The notes under the pieces are model-generated. The model searched no databases and was not told the DNA's origin. It saw only the letters and a program-made list of their open reading frames with translations. A stretch of 64,000 nucleotides of DNA. Origin: Neoceratodus forsteri. Lineage: Eukaryota > Chordata > Ceratodontiformes > Ceratodontidae. The number at the start of each line of letters is the position of its first letter. Positions within the stretch are counted from its first letter, which is position 1. The position numbers were made by a program, and so were the translations under genes. Positions 63,219 through 64,000 of this stretch are shown here, piece by piece. The stretch covers positions 1,400,611,001 through 1,400,675,000 of the forward strand of contig CM057456.1 of NCBI GenBank assembly GCA_016271365.2. Direction: 5' to 3'.

Positions 63219-64000
63219 GCTGTGTGAGAAATTCTATATTGCACTTGATATCTGCAACAACGTGCACTTTTGCTCAATTCTGTGGGAGGCGAAACTAACT
63301 ACCCTTGGGTAATTGCTTTTTATTTACATATTTATTTAGTGTTTAACCAAGAAGGGGCTTGCAAACTCTGTTTATCTTGTGAGTAACTTCAGAAGGATTT
63401 AAATACTGCATTTGGGTAGACCCTTGGAGGTAGCTAGATTGTCTACTAGGATTTTCTGACAGTTAAACTATTTTTAAATTTACAGGTGGTTGAGGAGTTG
63501 ACAAAGGAGCTTACAAACTCTGCTTACCTTGGAAGTAACTTCATAAGTGTTTGAATACTGCATTTTGGTTGTCCCTTGTGGTAGCTGGATTGACTACTAG
63601 GATTTTGGGACAGAAACTATTTAAATAATTTACTGGTGTGTAGGAGTTTGTGATAGTTAAACTATTTTTAAATAAGTTACTGTGGTTAAGGAGTTGTCAT
63701 AGCAAAACCTGCAGTGTGAACTGAAACACAGACAGCCTCAGGGCAGGAAACTGCTCGCCTCATTGTTTTCAGACCACAAAGTGTTGTATTGGAACAGGAA
63801 AGGTTGCATCACAACCACTGTCAACAAACTGCCCTGGATGGAGATATCCAGACTAGATCAGATTAATATAAGTTACTGGTGGCTGCAATATTTAGAGACA
63901 CAAAGCACATCTTCTTGACCTGGAAGGACACTACTTCTTTATTCAGCTGTGAGCTATGTGAGAAATTCTATACTGCACTTGCAAATTCTATATTGCACTT
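63219..64000. repeat. Tandem duplications to the window end
   Basis: TGTGAGAAATTCTATATTGC at 63222 recurs as TGTGAGAAATTCTATACTGC near 63957. Within, about 63352-63492 and 63508-63640 are two diverged units (GCTT.CAAACTCTG.TTA, AGTAACTTCA, AATACTGCATTT, GTAGCT.GATTG.CTACTAGG), with a partial third. No coding signal. Confidence 0.6.

Overview
The window looks like a stretch of a large vertebrate genome, most likely an amphibian (caecilian or salamander; the clade is inferred). It is built almost entirely of transposable elements and satellite DNA. No intact host gene, rRNA, tRNA or CRISPR array is supported. The evidence is the mixture: tyrosine-recombinase DIRS retrotransposons, CR1, L1/Tx1-like and L2/Rex1-like LINEs, a tRNA-derived SINE, TTAA- and TA-flanked MITEs, foldback hairpins and several micro/mini/satellite arrays. 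Element names (DIRS-1 to DIRS-7 and so on) are local labels in window order.

Layout. 0-3 kb: a dispersed GC-rich repeat, a cluster of hairpin elements, and an L1 3' fragment with a perfect 16-bp target-site duplication. 3-5.5 kb: L2-like LINE (minus). 5.5-11 kb: long decayed L1 (plus) with ORF1 C-terminal and ORF2 remnants. 11-15.3 kb: gag-only DIRS-1 (minus). 15.6-18 kb: degenerate hexanucleotide array, AT-rich DNA and (TA)n. 18-23.6 kb: DIRS-2 (plus), 5'-truncated, with a pogo/Tigger-like MITE at its extreme 3' end. 23.6-28.8 kb: L1 and CR1 scraps, two minisatellites, one carrying a TTAA MITE, then one unit of a ~285-bp satellite. 28.8-40.05 kb: DIRS-3 (minus), inserted in that satellite and itself split inside its recombinase gene by DIRS-4 (minus). 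40.05-42.8 kb: more satellite, L2-like 3' end, GC-rich unassigned DNA. 42.8-48.3 kb: DIRS-5 (minus) beside a long foldback, inside a TTAA terminal-inverted-repeat element. 48.3-53.5 kb: unassigned DNA, a tRNA-SINE, a minisatellite and a 170-bp module also found inside DIRS-3. 53.5-63.2 kb: layered nest of DIRS-6 (plus), broken by CR1-2 and by DIRS-7 (minus), which is broken by a near full-length CR1-3 (minus). 63.2-64 kb: tandem duplications.

How the parts work together. The DIRS elements share one architecture: inverted terminal repeats, gag with a CX2C-X4-H-X4-CX2C motif, reverse transcriptase/RNase H followed by a methylase-like tail, a tyrosine recombinase whose frame runs open underneath RT/RH, then an internal complementary region (ICR) just before the 3' repeat. 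Each ICR equals the reverse complement of that element's own two ends joined together, as expected for templating a circular intermediate. All elements carry stops, frameshifts or insertions, but DIRS-3, -4 and -5 are comparatively young.

Most interesting signals: a splice-donor-like AGGTGAGTAA at the sense 3' end of three different DIRS families; the dual-coding overlap; the 170-bp module shared by DIRS-3 gag and a distant site; and family-specific GGTNC-type motif clusters near gag.
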